From Fibrobacter sp. (GTDB taxonomy: Bacteria; Fibrobacterota; Fibrobacteria; Fibrobacterales; Fibrobacteraceae): DNA of 64,000 nucleotides. The notes under the pieces were generated by a model that saw only the letters and a program-made list of their open reading frames with translations, did not search any database and had not been told where the DNA came from. Positions 1-7,798 of this stretch are shown in pieces. The first letter of the stretch is position 1; the number at the start of each line of letters is the position of its first letter. The stretch covers positions 27,925-91,924 of the forward strand of contig JAFVGH010000082.1 of NCBI GenBank assembly GCA_017475045.1. Direction: 5' to 3'. A program made the position numbers and the translations under genes.

Positions 1-39
1 CTTGCAGCTATAAAGTACTTGAGAGAGAATAGGGGCTAG
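1..39 (+). CDS. Possible C-terminal tail of an upstream gene (partial)
   Basis: Frame 1 is open from the window edge and closes at TAG 37-39, giving a 12-residue tail. Another frame closes at 30, so the true frame is undecided. The next gene starts 3 bp later, which would suit an operon. Nothing can be said about the product. Confidence 0.2.
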   Translation, partial: LAAIKYLRENRG

Positions 40-41
40 GG

Positions 42-842
42 TTGAAACGCCTGACCCTGCTGACAAATCCGGATATTTGCAATTTACATTGTCCGTTGTG
101 CTTTTTAAAACAGCGGGGAGAGCCTGCAGGCTTTGGCGAAATGCCCATAGAGACAGCTCGGCGGGCTGTTGAAAAGTATTCCGAAGTGCGGGAACTGATT
201 CCCTCGACCATGGGGGAACCATTGCTGTATTCCTGTTTTAACGAACTTCTGGATATCTGTGGTGAATTTGGAATACCCATGAACCTGACTACCAACGGAA
301 CTTTCCCTGGAAAGTGGGGAAGTGATGAGGGAATGAAACGTCTTCTGTCGGCTTGCAGCGATATCAAGGTGAGTACCCTTTCCTATGAGACGGGTGGGCT
401 TGATGAGTTGACTTGGCGAAAGAATGTGGAAAAAATGCTAGAGCATCGTGTCGCGACGGTTTCGTTGCAGGTGACTTTGCACCGGGAAAACTTTGAGCAT
501 GCAGAACAGCTCTTGCATTGGGCGGAACAGGTCGGGGTTAACCGCATCAAATGGAACCCGGTTGTGTTCCTGGATTGTGCGTCTCAAGAGTTACGTAACC
601 GCTTTGCCTTGCCCGAAGGTGCGGTTGAGCGTTTGCGGGGAGCTTTGCATTCAGACAAGATACGTTGTGAGGGAAGCCTTTATTTTGAAAATTCCATGGG
701 ATCCTGTGCCGTGACAGGCGGTAATTGTACAGGGTCTTCTTCGGATTGCCCCTTTGCAGGCGAAGTATGGGTCTGGCCCGACGGCCACGAAGACCATTGC
801 CCAAATCCCGTCCGGCGTTGGTCGAGTTCTTGTTATATTTAA
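42..842 (+). CDS. Radical SAM protein with short Cys-rich C-terminus
   Basis: A 266-aa protein with the CX3CX2C cluster motif (CNLHCPLC, residues 13-20) that binds the SAM-cleaving 4Fe-4S cluster. The fold continues with a TMGEPLL segment and LTTNGTF, as in AstB/MoaA-type enzymes. Further cysteines near the end (GGNC, SDCPFAG, DHCPNP) look like a reduced SPASM/twitch auxiliary-cluster region. The start is TTG at 42, preceded by GGGGCTAGG as ribosome binding site; no in-frame ATG precedes the cluster motif. The 3' end contains the promoter of the next gene (TATATT 834-839). The substrate is unknown. It does not look like AhbC or AhbD, which are longer, so a link to the siroheme genes downstream is not supported. 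Confidence 0.75.
   Translation: MKRLTLLTNPDICNLHCPLCFLKQRGEPAGFGEMPIETARRAVEKYSEVRELIPSTMGEPLLYSCFNELLDICGEFGIPMNLTTNGTFPGKWGSDEGMKRLLSACSDIKVSTLSYETGGLDELTWRKNVEKMLEHRVATVSLQVTLHRENFEHAEQLLHWAEQVGVNRIKWNPVVFLDCASQELRNRFALPEGAVERLRGALHSDKIRCEGSLYFENSMGSCAVTGGNCTGSSSDCPFAGEVWVWPDGHEDHCPNPVRRWSSSCYI
834..839 (+). promoter_or_regulatory. TATATT -10-like box, leaderless start of the MoxR gene
   Basis: TATATT ends 6 nt before ATG 846 and no Shine-Dalgarno sequence is present. Transcription starting 7 nt downstream of the box would begin at the A of the ATG. The same spacing recurs before several other genes in the window. Confidence 0.55.
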
Positions 843-845
843 AAC

Positions 846-1754
846 ATGATAGATAAACTTCTGAATGCTCTTGATTCCGTGTTGCTTGGCAAGCGGGATT
901 CCGTGGAAATGCTGGTCATGGCTCTTTTGGCCGATGGCCATGTGCTGGTGGAAGATGTTCCCGGCACTGGAAAGACCACTTTGGCAAAGGCCCTTGCGGT
1001 AGCCATCGGGGCCGACTTTGCCCGAATCCAGTTCACGCCAGACCTGCTGCCTGCCGATGTGACTGGGGGAGCCGTGTTCCGTATGAATACGGGAGACTTT
1101 GAAATTCGGAAGGGGCCTGTTTTTACCCAGATCTTGCTGGCCGATGAAATCAACAGGGCCTCGCCCCGTACCCAAAGCTCCCTGCTGGAGGCCATGGAGG
1201 AGCGGCAGGTTTCCTTGGAAGGTGAACGACACATACTCCCTAAGCTGTTCATGGTACTTGCGACAGAAAATCCGGTGGAATTCCACGGGGTGTTCCCCTT
1301 GCCCGAGGCCCAGATGGACCGCTTTCTTATCAGGCTTTCTTTGGGTTATCCGTCGGTGGAGACGGAACTCCAGATTTTGCGTAGCCACCGGGATGGTCGT
1401 CCCTTAGATGCGTTAACCCCTGTCACCACGCCTGAAGAAATTTTGAAGGCTCGAGAGACTGTTCGTAAAATTCATGTAGATGAGAGCCTTGAAAGATACG
1501 TGGTGTCGCTGGTTCAGGCTACACGTGAAAATCCGGCGGTACGCCTGGCTGCAAGCCCCCGCGCTGGAATAAATCTTATCAAGATGGCCCAGGCCTCTGC
1601 CTATATTCAGGGCAGGGACTTTGTCAACCCGGATGACATCCAGTGGGTGTATTTCCCTGTGATGGAGCATCGCGTCTTTGCAAAAGACGGCAACGCTTCT
1701 ACGGTCAAGAACATTCTGGAATCTATCCGCACCCAGGTGAAGATTCCCAAGTAG
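846..1754 (+). CDS. MoxR-family AAA+ ATPase
   Basis: A 302-aa AAA+ ATPase of the MoxR/RavA group, thought to act as a chaperone that helps mature partner proteins. Walker A is PGTGKT (residues 39-44), followed by Walker B LLADEINRA and the sensor segment ATENPVEF; the C-terminal lid contains ASPRAG. The family usually sits beside a DUF58 protein and a membrane transglutaminase, and both follow here (9-bp gap to DUF58, then a 4-bp overlap). The natural client of this arrangement is not established. The start at ATG 846 follows the preceding stop by 3 bp and has no Shine-Dalgarno sequence but a TATATT box 6 nt upstream. Confidence 0.93.
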   Translation: MIDKLLNALDSVLLGKRDSVEMLVMALLADGHVLVEDVPGTGKTTLAKALAVAIGADFARIQFTPDLLPADVTGGAVFRMNTGDFEIRKGPVFTQILLADEINRASPRTQSSLLEAMEERQVSLEGERHILPKLFMVLATENPVEFHGVFPLPEAQMDRFLIRLSLGYPSVETELQILRSHRDGRPLDALTPVTTPEEILKARETVRKIHVDESLERYVVSLVQATRENPAVRLAASPRAGINLIKMAQASAYIQGRDFVNPDDIQWVYFPVMEHRVFAKDGNASTVKNILESIRTQVKIPK

Positions 1755-1762
1755 TAGGGAAC

Positions 1763-2995
1763 ATGGCGAGGCTCCCTTCCATAAAGTGGCTGCTGGAAGC
1801 TTACCCCCGGACTCCCAAGAGGACGGGGCTTCTTATGCGGTTGTACTATATCTGGCAAGAAGGCTTTTTACCTGCAGGGCGTAGTGCTTTTGCGCTGTTG
1901 TTCTTGTCTATGGTGGCGGGGCTTGTGCCTGGCTTTTGGGTGGCCTGGATTTTTTGTGGATTAGATTTTCTTTTGTTCCTTGCGCTTGCACCGGCCCTTT
2001 TTATGACTTGCCGAAAGACCCGATTTGAGGCGGGCCCCATCGAGGTGGCTCCGGTTTTTGAAGGTGAATCAACTACGGTGCAGGTACAGGTGACGGCCAG
2101 AGCTCGGATAGATGCGGTTTCCCTTTCCTGTTTTCGTATGGACCAGAGCTTGGTTGCTGAGGAACCTCCCTACACGCTTGTGAATAAAGGTGAATCTTCC
2201 ATGTTGCTATGCAAGGTTCAAACCAAAAAGCGAGGGGCCTACACTGTCGGCAAGGTGTCGCTCTTGATTCCCGAAATTATGGGGATGCTGCGCTATAGTG
2301 CGAAAGTGGGTTCTACCGAGATACTTGTCTACCCTAAGCCGGTTGGCATATCCGCTTTTGATTTTTTGACATGGGGGAGCAGTGGCCTTGTCTTTGCCCC
2401 TATACTTACTTCTGGTTTTGCACGGGGTTTGGATTTTTCCGGCGTGCGAGAATACCAGGAGGGCGATTCCTTACGGGACCTGCACCACAAGGCCTTTGCC
2501 CGGTACGGAAAGCCTTTCACTAAGGAATTCGAGGCGGAACGTGGGGCGGGAATCGTTTTTGTCCTGGATGTGCAGGGTGACACTTTGTTGGAACGCTCGC
2601 TACAAGAGCCTCTTATCCGTTTAGCGGCCGGTATAGGGGCCTGGTTTATGGAAAGGGGAATTCTTGGGCGATTCTTTATCGGTGACGAAGAGATCCCGCT
2701 GAATGCAGGAGACGGCGGGGATAGTTTCTTTGCCGCTCTCGCCCGAATTCCCGCTGCAAGTCCTTTCAAGAAACGTGCCAATGGGACCTCTCACGTCTGG
2801 GCTCCGGCCGCAAGACCCATGGGGCCTGTTTTACGCTTGGGGCTTCATCGGGAGGAAAACCCTCTTGTCCATAAGCAGGTCATTGTTTACGATGGAAAAG
2901 TTGCGGAAAGCTCACTCGACGATATGCTTATGGTACACCATTCCCTGCTGAAGGGAAGTGTTTCCCTGAACCGTCAGGAGGATTTACTCTTATGA
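1763..2995 (+). CDS. DUF58 domain protein, membrane-anchored
   Basis: A 410-aa protein with two hydrophobic segments near residues 30-75 and a C-terminal DUF58 region carrying its signature (FSGVREYQEGDSLRDLHHKA, where the family has GLREYxPGDxxRxIxW) followed by a VWA-like IVFVLDVQG strand. DUF58 proteins accompany MoxR ATPases and are presumed clients. The start ATG 1763 has AGGGA about 5 bp upstream. An in-frame ATG at 1643 would overlap the MoxR gene by more than 100 bp and encodes a non-conserved Arg/Cys-rich stretch. The stop overlaps the next start (ATGA, 2992-2995), so translation is probably coupled. Confidence 0.88.
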   Translation: MARLPSIKWLLEAYPRTPKRTGLLMRLYYIWQEGFLPAGRSAFALLFLSMVAGLVPGFWVAWIFCGLDFLLFLALAPALFMTCRKTRFEAGPIEVAPVFEGESTTVQVQVTARARIDAVSLSCFRMDQSLVAEEPPYTLVNKGESSMLLCKVQTKKRGAYTVGKVSLLIPEIMGMLRYSAKVGSTEILVYPKPVGISAFDFLTWGSSGLVFAPILTSGFARGLDFSGVREYQEGDSLRDLHHKAFARYGKPFTKEFEAERGAGIVFVLDVQGDTLLERSLQEPLIRLAAGIGAWFMERGILGRFFIGDEEIPLNAGDGGDSFFAALARIPAASPFKKRANGTSHVWAPAARPMGPVLRLGLHREENPLVHKQVIVYDGKVAESSLDDMLMVHHSLLKGSVSLNRQEDLLL

Positions 2996-4917
2996 GAAAA
3001 TCCTTGAGAGAAATCTTCAAGACCCTTTTCCTGGTTCTTGCGGCGGTAAATCTGGGAATTAGCAGCGATGTGATTCCCTTGGGAATCTTGTTTGCCTTGG
3101 GCTTTGTGTACCTCCACTGGACCTTGGATAAGCCTGTTCCCTTGTATAAGAAACGCTACGCCTATGGGGCTATTATTCCGTTTGCCTTATGGTGGGTGGT
3201 CACTCCTGAGGTGGAAAACGGGATCTCTCCATATGTGGTTTTTATTCCGGCCTGGTATCTGCTGTTTTTGGCGTGGCTTCAGAAGCGCAGCCTTGGCCGA
3301 GGAGGCTTTGAAACCTTTGTCATTTTCGATGGGGTTGCCTCCTTACTTTTGGGAATGTTTCAGGCAGGTCGCGAAGGAACGGCCGTGGGTGTGGTGGGCC
3401 TTTTGCTTGCGATATTTGCCTATAGGCGATTACACACGGCTTGGTACAAGTACCTGCTCTTTATATTGTTGGTCGCTTTCTTTGGTTTGACTTCTTTTGG
3501 TGGGTGGCAGTACTGGAAAAGTCATCGCCATTATGATGGTGGGTGGGCCAGGGATTATATGGAACGGACCCGAGTGATGGGTTTTGACCCTGTGGTTTCT
3601 CTGGGTTCCTTTTCAAATAACTACAGCTCTAAATACAGTAGCCAGGTGATTTTGCGGGTGTGGGACAATGGAGCCCCCGAATATTTGCGAGCCGCGGTTT
3701 ACGAAAAGTATGTGGGCCATATCTGGAAACTCCCGGCTAAGCAGGAGCGGAAGCTATATCCGGCTTATTACCGTATAGATTACCCGGTTTTTGAAAAGGC
3801 TGATTCCATAACTAGACGGAGCACTGCCCGTTTTGTGTGGGTCCAAGCTGCCTTGAATAACTTTGGATTTTTGTTTGCTCCCTATGACGCGATAGGGGTG
3901 GCGGCTAAGAATACGGATTCGCTAGATTTTTATGGAACGGATGTTTTTGCCAGTGCCGACGGAAAGCATGGAGATTGGTATTATGTCGTGGACGATTCTG
4001 CGAATGGTTCCGCTTGGCAAATGGGCCCCTATTTTAGCGATTCCGCCTATCTTCAAATAGGCAAGTCACACCAGGAATTTGTTGATTCTGTTGCTGATAT
4101 TATGGGCCTGCCGCAAAGGGATTCTCTGCAAGATTCCTTGTCGAGCGGAACTTACGAAAGAACGGTTCTTTCGTTGATAAAAGATTACTTTGTGCATAAT
4201 TTTAATTATTCTTTGGTTGTTCCCGGTGTAACAAAGGATAACCGGGATCTTTTGGGAACGTTTTGGAGGGCTAGGGAAGGTTTCTGCGAATATTATGCGA
4301 CGCTTTCAGTGCTGCTTCTGCGTCATAGGGGGATCCCGGCTCGTTATGTGACGGGCTTTGCTCATCCAGAACGTGTAGAAGGTAGAGATTATGTGGTCTT
4401 TCGTAGATACCATAGTCATGCATGGGTTGAGGTCTTGTGGAATGGTCGCTGGTATTCTTTTGATCCCACGCCACCGATACGTAAGGGCCTTTTCCGGCAA
4501 ACTTCATACTTGCAGATCAAGTGGGAAGGAATCAAGGGACGTTTTGCCCGTATATTCCATTTGTTGAAGGAAGGGGAGTGGCGCCGTGTAGTAGATGGCT
4601 GGCAAGTCACGATGCAGGATTTGTTGGACAGTCCCTGGATTTATGGATTGCCTCTTTTACTTCTGCTGATAATTCTTGCTCGCGTCCTGTTTAGGCAGTT
4701 TAATAGACGTGTTTCGGTCAAGCCGGACAGACGTGTGATGGAATGGGTCCGCTCTCTTGACTATGCTGAAAAAAAACTGAAACGGGAAGGTCTTGTGCGC
4801 AGGCCAGGGGAGACCGTCGGCTCTTTTTTAGCCAGAATTGAAAACTCTGCAAATAGCCGGGAGGCTGTCAACGCAGTAAATGCCCTTCGGGAATACGAAA
4901 AGCACCGCTGGTGTTAA
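2992..4917 (+). CDS. TgpA-like membrane transglutaminase
   Basis: A 641-aa protein with about six membrane helices in residues 10-175, a large extracytoplasmic region with a transglutaminase-like cysteine protease fold, one more membrane helix near 545-560, and a cytoplasmic DUF4129-like tail. The catalytic triad is visible: Cys432 in REGFCEYYA, His476 in HSHAWVE, and Asp in WYSFDPTPP. This is the third member of the MoxR-DUF58-transglutaminase operon, an arrangement common in bacteria; Pseudomonas TgpA is the named relative and is essential there. The acyl donor is unknown. A strong terminator follows. Confidence 0.9.
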   Translation: MRKSLREIFKTLFLVLAAVNLGISSDVIPLGILFALGFVYLHWTLDKPVPLYKKRYAYGAIIPFALWWVVTPEVENGISPYVVFIPAWYLLFLAWLQKRSLGRGGFETFVIFDGVASLLLGMFQAGREGTAVGVVGLLLAIFAYRRLHTAWYKYLLFILLVAFFGLTSFGGWQYWKSHRHYDGGWARDYMERTRVMGFDPVVSLGSFSNNYSSKYSSQVILRVWDNGAPEYLRAAVYEKYVGHIWKLPAKQERKLYPAYYRIDYPVFEKADSITRRSTARFVWVQAALNNFGFLFAPYDAIGVAAKNTDSLDFYGTDVFASADGKHGDWYYVVDDSANGSAWQMGPYFSDSAYLQIGKSHQEFVDSVADIMGLPQRDSLQDSLSSGTYERTVLSLIKDYFVHNFNYSLVVPGVTKDNRDLLGTFWRAREGFCEYYATLSVLLLRHRGIPARYVTGFAHPERVEGRDYVVFRRYHSHAWVEVLWNGRWYSFDPTPPIRKGLFRQTSYLQIKWEGIKGRFARIFHLLKEGEWRRVVDGWQVTMQDLLDSPWIYGLPLLLLLIILARVLFRQFNRRVSVKPDRRVMEWVRSLDYAEKKLKREGLVRRPGETVGSFLARIENSANSREAVNAVNALREYEKHRWC

Positions 4918-4930
4918 ATCTGCAAAAAAA

Positions 4931-4956
4931 GCCCTGCAATACCGCAGGGCTTTTTT
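4931..4956. terminator. Bidirectional intrinsic terminator
   Basis: Stem GCCCTGC / GCAGGGC with a 6-nt loop, followed on the plus strand by TTTTTT and preceded by AAAAAAA. It can serve both the transglutaminase gene and the convergent lipoprotein gene. Confidence 0.85.
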
Positions 4957-4974
4957 GTTAAAAAACAAACGGGA

Positions 4975-5469
4975 TTATTCCGTACGGACGAACACTTCGG
5001 TGTCGTTGCCGGTGAACATACCGTCACTTTCGTTTTGCTGGAATATAACCTTGTTCAGGTACATTGTAATGGTATCGCCATTAACTTCAATGGTGGGCGT
5101 TACACTATACTTTTTACCGAATTCAATGCAGTCCCCTTTTCTGTCTTCTTTGAAGGTGAGTGTCTGACCTTCAACGGTCCAGTGACCTTCATCGGGATCG
5201 GGACAGTCGCCATAGGAAGATCTGGCGTAGTGGTAAATGCCATCTTCACGGAATTCCATTTTGCCGCCCTTAGAGCTAGAAAAGTCGGTGATGACGTTCT
5301 TGTTGCTAATCTGGCTGATGGATTTCAGGGTCCAGTTGCCAACCAGGCAGTCTTCCGACAGACCGTTGGCGCAAATTTCGGCAATAGACTTGCTTCCGCT
5401 GTCGTCGCTACAGGCCGAGAAAAAGGCTAGAGTGGATACAGCCAGAAATGTCAAGATTTTTGTTTTCAT
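4975..5469 (-). CDS. Lipoprotein with lipocalin-like domain
   Basis: A 164-aa protein. A hydrophobic signal ends in a lipobox (FFSAC) at about residue 20, followed by SDDSGSK, so it should be lipid-anchored. The rest alternates short strands with motifs such as LVGNWTLKSI, FREDGIYHY, EGHWTVEGQTLTF and NGDTITMYLNK, the pattern of lipocalin-like small lipoproteins of Bacteroidetes and Fibrobacter. The ATG at 5469 is chosen because AGAGGA lies just upstream and the signal peptide starts there; longer in-frame starts add a non-signal sequence. A TATATT box lies about 30 nt upstream. Function unknown. Confidence 0.8.
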   Translation of the reverse strand: MKTKILTFLAVSTLAFFSACSDDSGSKSIAEICANGLSEDCLVGNWTLKSISQISNKNVITDFSSSKGGKMEFREDGIYHYARSSYGDCPDPDEGHWTVEGQTLTFKEDRKGDCIEFGKKYSVTPTIEVNGDTITMYLNKVIFQQNESDGMFTGNDTEVFVRTE

Positions 5470-5530
5470 AGTAATCCTCTTATGTTTGAATATCTGTAAT
5501 ATAAATAAAATAGGGACTATGGGTAATATT

Positions 5531-7312
5531 TTAGGTGCTTGTGGCCGTGTACATCCCTTCGATTTTGTCGGCATAGCGTTCTTCTGCTGCTTTTCGACGG
5601 ATTTTAAGGGTGGGGGTCAATAGTCCAGATTCGATAGAAAGCTCATCTCCGATGAGAGTCCATCTGCAGATTTTTTCCCAGTGACTCAATTTTCGATTGA
5701 TTCGGGTAATGTGACGGAGGATAGATTCCCTGACCCGGAGGGATTGCAGAGCCAAGTCCATGCGGAAGTCTTCTTTAGAAATCCGGAGCAGGCGGCGGGC
5801 GCCTTCGGGATTGATCCATATTAGTGCGGAGGCGAACTTGCGGTCATTGGCAATGACTAGGGCCTGTTCAACCAGGGGATGTCTGCTGATTTCTAGTTCA
5901 ATGGGGTTGGGGCTTACGTATTTTCCCGTGCTGGTTTTTAAAAGTTCCTTGATGCGTCCCGTAAGGGAGAGAAATCCGTTTTCGTCGATGCTTCCTTGGT
6001 CTCCAGTCTTGAAGAAACCGTCCGCGGTAAAGATTTCGGCATTCAGTTCCGGCATGTTGTGGTAACCCGCAAAGACGCTGTCGCCTTTTACTAGGACCTC
6101 GTTATTTTCCCCGATTCTTACCTGTAGGTGCTTTAAAGGCTTACCAACGCTGCCGACGCATAGATCGTGATCGCAGTTGGTGCTGACCACAGGAGAGCAT
6201 TCGGTGAGTCCGTAGCCTTCATATACGGGAAGCCCTATGTTCATAAAAAAGCGGAGAATGGATTTGTTCAACGCACTACTTCCAGAGACGATAAGCTTGA
6301 AGTTTCCCCCGATGGCATTTCGCATCTTGGAATAGACCAGCTTGTCGTAAAACTTCATGGCGTGATTGCGCTTTTTTAGAGGGTCGTTTAGCTTGGCAAG
6401 CTTAATGGCGTTTTTGATGAGGAGCCTTTTGGGGCCCCTGGCTTTTTCTGCAGCGGCGGTTATGCTTTCGAACAGTCGTTCGAGAATTCTCGGGACCACA
6501 ACCATAATAGAAGGCTTGATTTCGGTCATGATCTTTGCGACGTTCTTTGGGGAGTCGGCAAAGTACACGGTGGTTCCGCACAGGGTATAGAAATAGACCG
6601 CCATACGCTCAAATACGTGAGCTACAGGCAAAATGGTGAGGCATGAGTCTTTTTCGGGATCCACCGTGTAGAGGTCGAAAAGGCTCTGGATCTGGACAAT
6701 CATGTTCCTGTGGGAGAGTTCCGCTCCTTTGGGCCTGCCGGTAGAGCCGCTGGTATAGATAATGCTGAAAAGGTCGTCTGGCCGGATGCTCTCAATCTGG
6801 CTCTGTATCCATTGGGCTTTCTCCTGCTGTTGTAGCAGGGCGTAGCCTTCGGACAGAAGGTCGTTCCAGTAGGCGCCTCTGTCAGGGAGTTCAGATGAGG
6901 GGTCAATACAGATAATGGTCGAGAATCTAGAAAGGCTGTCTTTTAAGGACGAGTCTAGGTCAGCTATGTTGTTTATAACCAGCAAGCGTACGGTGGAGTC
7001 GTCGCACTGGAAGTTGAAATTTTCGGAGGAAATATTTGGGAAAAGGGGTACTACGCGGGCGTGGTTTATTTGGGTGGCGATGTCGGCCATAATCCAGTAT
7101 GGAGAACTGCCTGCGATAATTCCGATGCTTTCTCCCTCTTGTACACCCCGACTATGGAGTGCAAGAGCCAAGGCCTGGGTGTCTCTTGCCAGGGTTTCTC
7201 TTGAAAAATGAGTCCATTCCCTATTCCGTCTCTGGTACCAACCGCCAAAATTCTCTCGATGGCAGGTGGCAAAGAACAGCTCGGGGAGTGAGTTGTATTT
7301 TAGGGACTCCAT
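5531..7312 (-). CDS. Long-chain acyl-CoA synthetase (AMP-forming)
   Basis: A 593-aa ANL-superfamily enzyme that activates fatty acids with ATP and CoA. The phosphate loop is YTSGSTGRPKG (residues 186-196), the adenine-binding segment is YEGYGLTECSPV, and the hinge region has GRIKELLKTSTGKYVSP, which is the bacterial FadD/FAA1-like pattern, also seen in the Bacteroidetes and spirochaete long-chain forms. The start is ATG 7312 with CAGGA upstream. It faces the lipoprotein gene head-to-tail 61 bp away and is divergent from the next gene. Chain-length preference cannot be read from the sequence. Confidence 0.9.
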   Translation of the reverse strand: MESLKYNSLPELFFATCHRENFGGWYQRRNREWTHFSRETLARDTQALALALHSRGVQEGESIGIIAGSSPYWIMADIATQINHARVVPLFPNISSENFNFQCDDSTVRLLVINNIADLDSSLKDSLSRFSTIICIDPSSELPDRGAYWNDLLSEGYALLQQQEKAQWIQSQIESIRPDDLFSIIYTSGSTGRPKGAELSHRNMIVQIQSLFDLYTVDPEKDSCLTILPVAHVFERMAVYFYTLCGTTVYFADSPKNVAKIMTEIKPSIMVVVPRILERLFESITAAAEKARGPKRLLIKNAIKLAKLNDPLKKRNHAMKFYDKLVYSKMRNAIGGNFKLIVSGSSALNKSILRFFMNIGLPVYEGYGLTECSPVVSTNCDHDLCVGSVGKPLKHLQVRIGENNEVLVKGDSVFAGYHNMPELNAEIFTADGFFKTGDQGSIDENGFLSLTGRIKELLKTSTGKYVSPNPIELEISRHPLVEQALVIANDRKFASALIWINPEGARRLLRISKEDFRMDLALQSLRVRESILRHITRINRKLSHWEKICRWTLIGDELSIESGLLTPTLKIRRKAAEERYADKIEGMYTATST

Positions 7313-7368
7313 ATCCTGAAAATAACATTCTTATAGGCTGAAAGTTCATTTTTTCTCAAAAAAATCTA

Positions 7369-7374
7369 TATATT
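7369..7374 (+). promoter_or_regulatory. TATATT box, near-leaderless start
   Basis: TATATT ends 7 nt before ATG 7382, with no convincing Shine-Dalgarno sequence. Confidence 0.45.
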
Positions 7375-7381
7375 GGGTATC

Positions 7382-7708
7382 ATGCTAAAGAAACTGGAAG
7401 ATTACATCCGTTATTTAGAAGATCGGGCCAACCAAGGTGGGCCACTTTCGTCCGAAGAGCTGCTCTCGATTCGGACCCATATCGAATTTTTTCAGCATGA
7501 ACGGTTGGTTCATGAACTGGTTATGATTTTGTTTGCAATACTTACGGTAGGTGGGTTTCTTTTCTTTGTGGCCCTGCCCGAGTACCTGGTGTTGGCGTTG
7601 GACGTTCTTTTTTTAGGCTTACTTATTCCTTACATCAGACATTATTATGGCCTCGAAAATGGGGTCCAAAAGCTCTACGAGCTTTATTCTAGGCAGGAAA
7701 GGCTCTAG
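7382..7708 (+). CDS. Small hypothetical membrane protein
   Basis: A 108-aa protein with a charged N-terminal half (MLKKLEDYIRYLEDRA, LLSIRTHIEFFQHERL) likely to be helical, then two closely spaced membrane helices (about residues 44-65 and 68-85), then a polar tail. I do not recognise the family. It is divergent from the acyl-CoA synthetase gene and 90 bp upstream of the GGDEF-EAL gene. ATG 7382 is preferred to TTG 7373 because of the promoter spacing. Confidence 0.7.
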   Translation: MLKKLEDYIRYLEDRANQGGPLSSEELLSIRTHIEFFQHERLVHELVMILFAILTVGGFLFFVALPEYLVLALDVLFLGLLIPYIRHYYGLENGVQKLYELYSRQERL

Positions 7709-7773
7709 ATAGTCCAACTTGGAATAGTTCGGATTGGACTGGGTGAGAGTCTCTAAAAGCAAGTACATTAAAC

Positions 7774-7779
7774 TATATT
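7774..7779 (+). promoter_or_regulatory. TATATT box upstream of the GGDEF-EAL gene
   Basis: TATATT lies 20 nt before ATG 7799. The predicted leader is about 13 nt long and carries TAGGGAT as a ribosome binding site. Confidence 0.5.
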
Positions 7780-7798
7780 GCCCCGCAATAGGGATAAT

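Noticed and set aside
42..842. Radical SAM protein as AhbC or AhbD of the heme pathway
   Set aside because: It is much shorter, lacks a full SPASM region and is 17 kb from the decarboxylase gene.
1643..1762. Upstream start for the DUF58 gene
   Set aside because: Would overlap MoxR by more than 100 bp and encodes a non-conserved Arg/Cys-rich stretch; ATG 1763 has a ribosome binding site.
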